From assembly GCA_027325905.1 (NCBI GenBank), contig DAIEEM010000158.1, positions 1 through 5,915 on the forward strand: a stretch of 5,915 nt of DNA. The letters are read 5' to 3'. Under the pieces are notes generated by a model, which saw nothing but the letters and a program-made list of their open reading frames with translations, was not told where the DNA came from and ran no database searches. The stretch is from Rhodocyclaceae bacterium (GTDB taxonomy: Bacteria > Pseudomonadota > Gammaproteobacteria > Burkholderiales > Rhodocyclaceae). The position numbers were made by a program, and so were the translations under genes. Positions 5,761-5,915 of this stretch are shown in pieces (the stretch's first letter is position 1; each line of letters starts with the position of its first letter).

Positions 5761-5915
5761 TTATTCGACGAGGCCGTGTTCGAGACCGTAGCGAATCAGT
5801 TCGGCGGTGTTGCCGAGGCCGAGCTTTTCGAGCAGGCGGGCGCGATAGGTGCTGACGGTGGCGACCGAGATGTTGAGTTCCTCGGCGACCTGCGTCAGCG
5901 TCTTGCCCGAGGCGA
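5761..5915 (-). CDS. LuxR/NarL-type response regulator, C-terminal DNA-binding end (partial)
   Basis: The last 50 codons of a transcription regulator are visible, ending at TAA 5761-5763. They contain most of a LuxR-type helix-turn-helix: TLTQVAEELNIS is the scaffold helix and turn, VATVSTYRARLLEKLGL the recognition helix and following helix, and NTAELIRYGLEHGLVE the closing helix. This ending is typical of two-component response regulators of the NarL/GacA type, whose phosphorylatable receiver domain would lie beyond the window edge. A LuxR-family regulator without a receiver remains possible. The gene ends 22 bp before the diguanylate cyclase start on the same strand, so it probably heads the same operon. 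This would place a signal-responsive regulator upstream of c-di-GMP synthesis and rhamnose biosynthesis. Confidence 0.88.
   Translation of the reverse strand, partial: ASGKTLTQVAEELNISVATVSTYRARLLEKLGLGNTAELIRYGLEHGLVE

Noticed and set aside
4122..5855. A 577-codon open frame on the plus strand opposite the diguanylate cyclase
   Set aside because: It is the antisense shadow of a GC-rich gene. Its translation shows no domain motif, and the opposite strand carries clear GGDEF motifs.

Overview
The window is a GC-rich, densely packed gene block. Everything I can support as coding is on the minus strand, so transcription runs from high to low coordinates. Protein style suggests a betaproteobacterium, possibly of the Rhodocyclales: an N-terminal SEIAREAF...PTPDNYRALYDEIAG signature on a GGDEF protein and a NarL/LuxR-type regulator next to it. 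This placement is inference from protein character, not a database match.

In transcription order the layout is as follows. (1) The C-terminal end of a LuxR/NarL-family response regulator (5761-5915, cut by the window edge). (2) A soluble diguanylate cyclase frame (3978-5738), interrupted by an in-frame TAA at 5469-5471. This leaves an 89-residue N-terminal piece and a large downstream piece that still carries an intact GGEEF domain. (3) The dTDP-L-rhamnose genes rfbB/rmlB (2914-3981), rfbA/rmlA (2021-2917) and rfbC/rmlC (1479-2021). (4) A 77-bp spacer rich in inverted repeats. (5) A DUF4143-type AAA ATPase (247-1401) with a C-terminal nuclease-like motif. (6) The start of rfbD/rmlD (1-250, cut by the window edge).

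The four rml products convert glucose-1-phosphate and dTTP into dTDP-L-rhamnose, the donor for rhamnose in O-antigen, exopolysaccharide or rhamnolipid. The gene order B-A-C-D is a known one, but here an unrelated ATPase gene sits between C and D. Almost every junction overlaps: ATGA at cyclase/rfbB, rfbB/rfbA and ATPase/rfbD, and TGATG at rfbA/rfbC. The only real gap after the regulator/cyclase junction is the one in front of the ATPase. That gap holds a 37-bp imperfect dyad, a second short palindrome, and one arm of a 13-bp perfect inverted repeat whose other arm lies inside the ATPase gene.

The main points of interest are the ATPase embedded in a biosynthetic operon with its structured leader, the nonsense codon in a cyclase that is otherwise coupled to rhamnose synthesis, and the regulator-cyclase-rml arrangement, which suggests control of surface polysaccharide linked to c-di-GMP. 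No RNA genes, CRISPR arrays, insertion sequences or canonical rho-independent terminators were recognised. No stretch over 300 bp lacks a gene.
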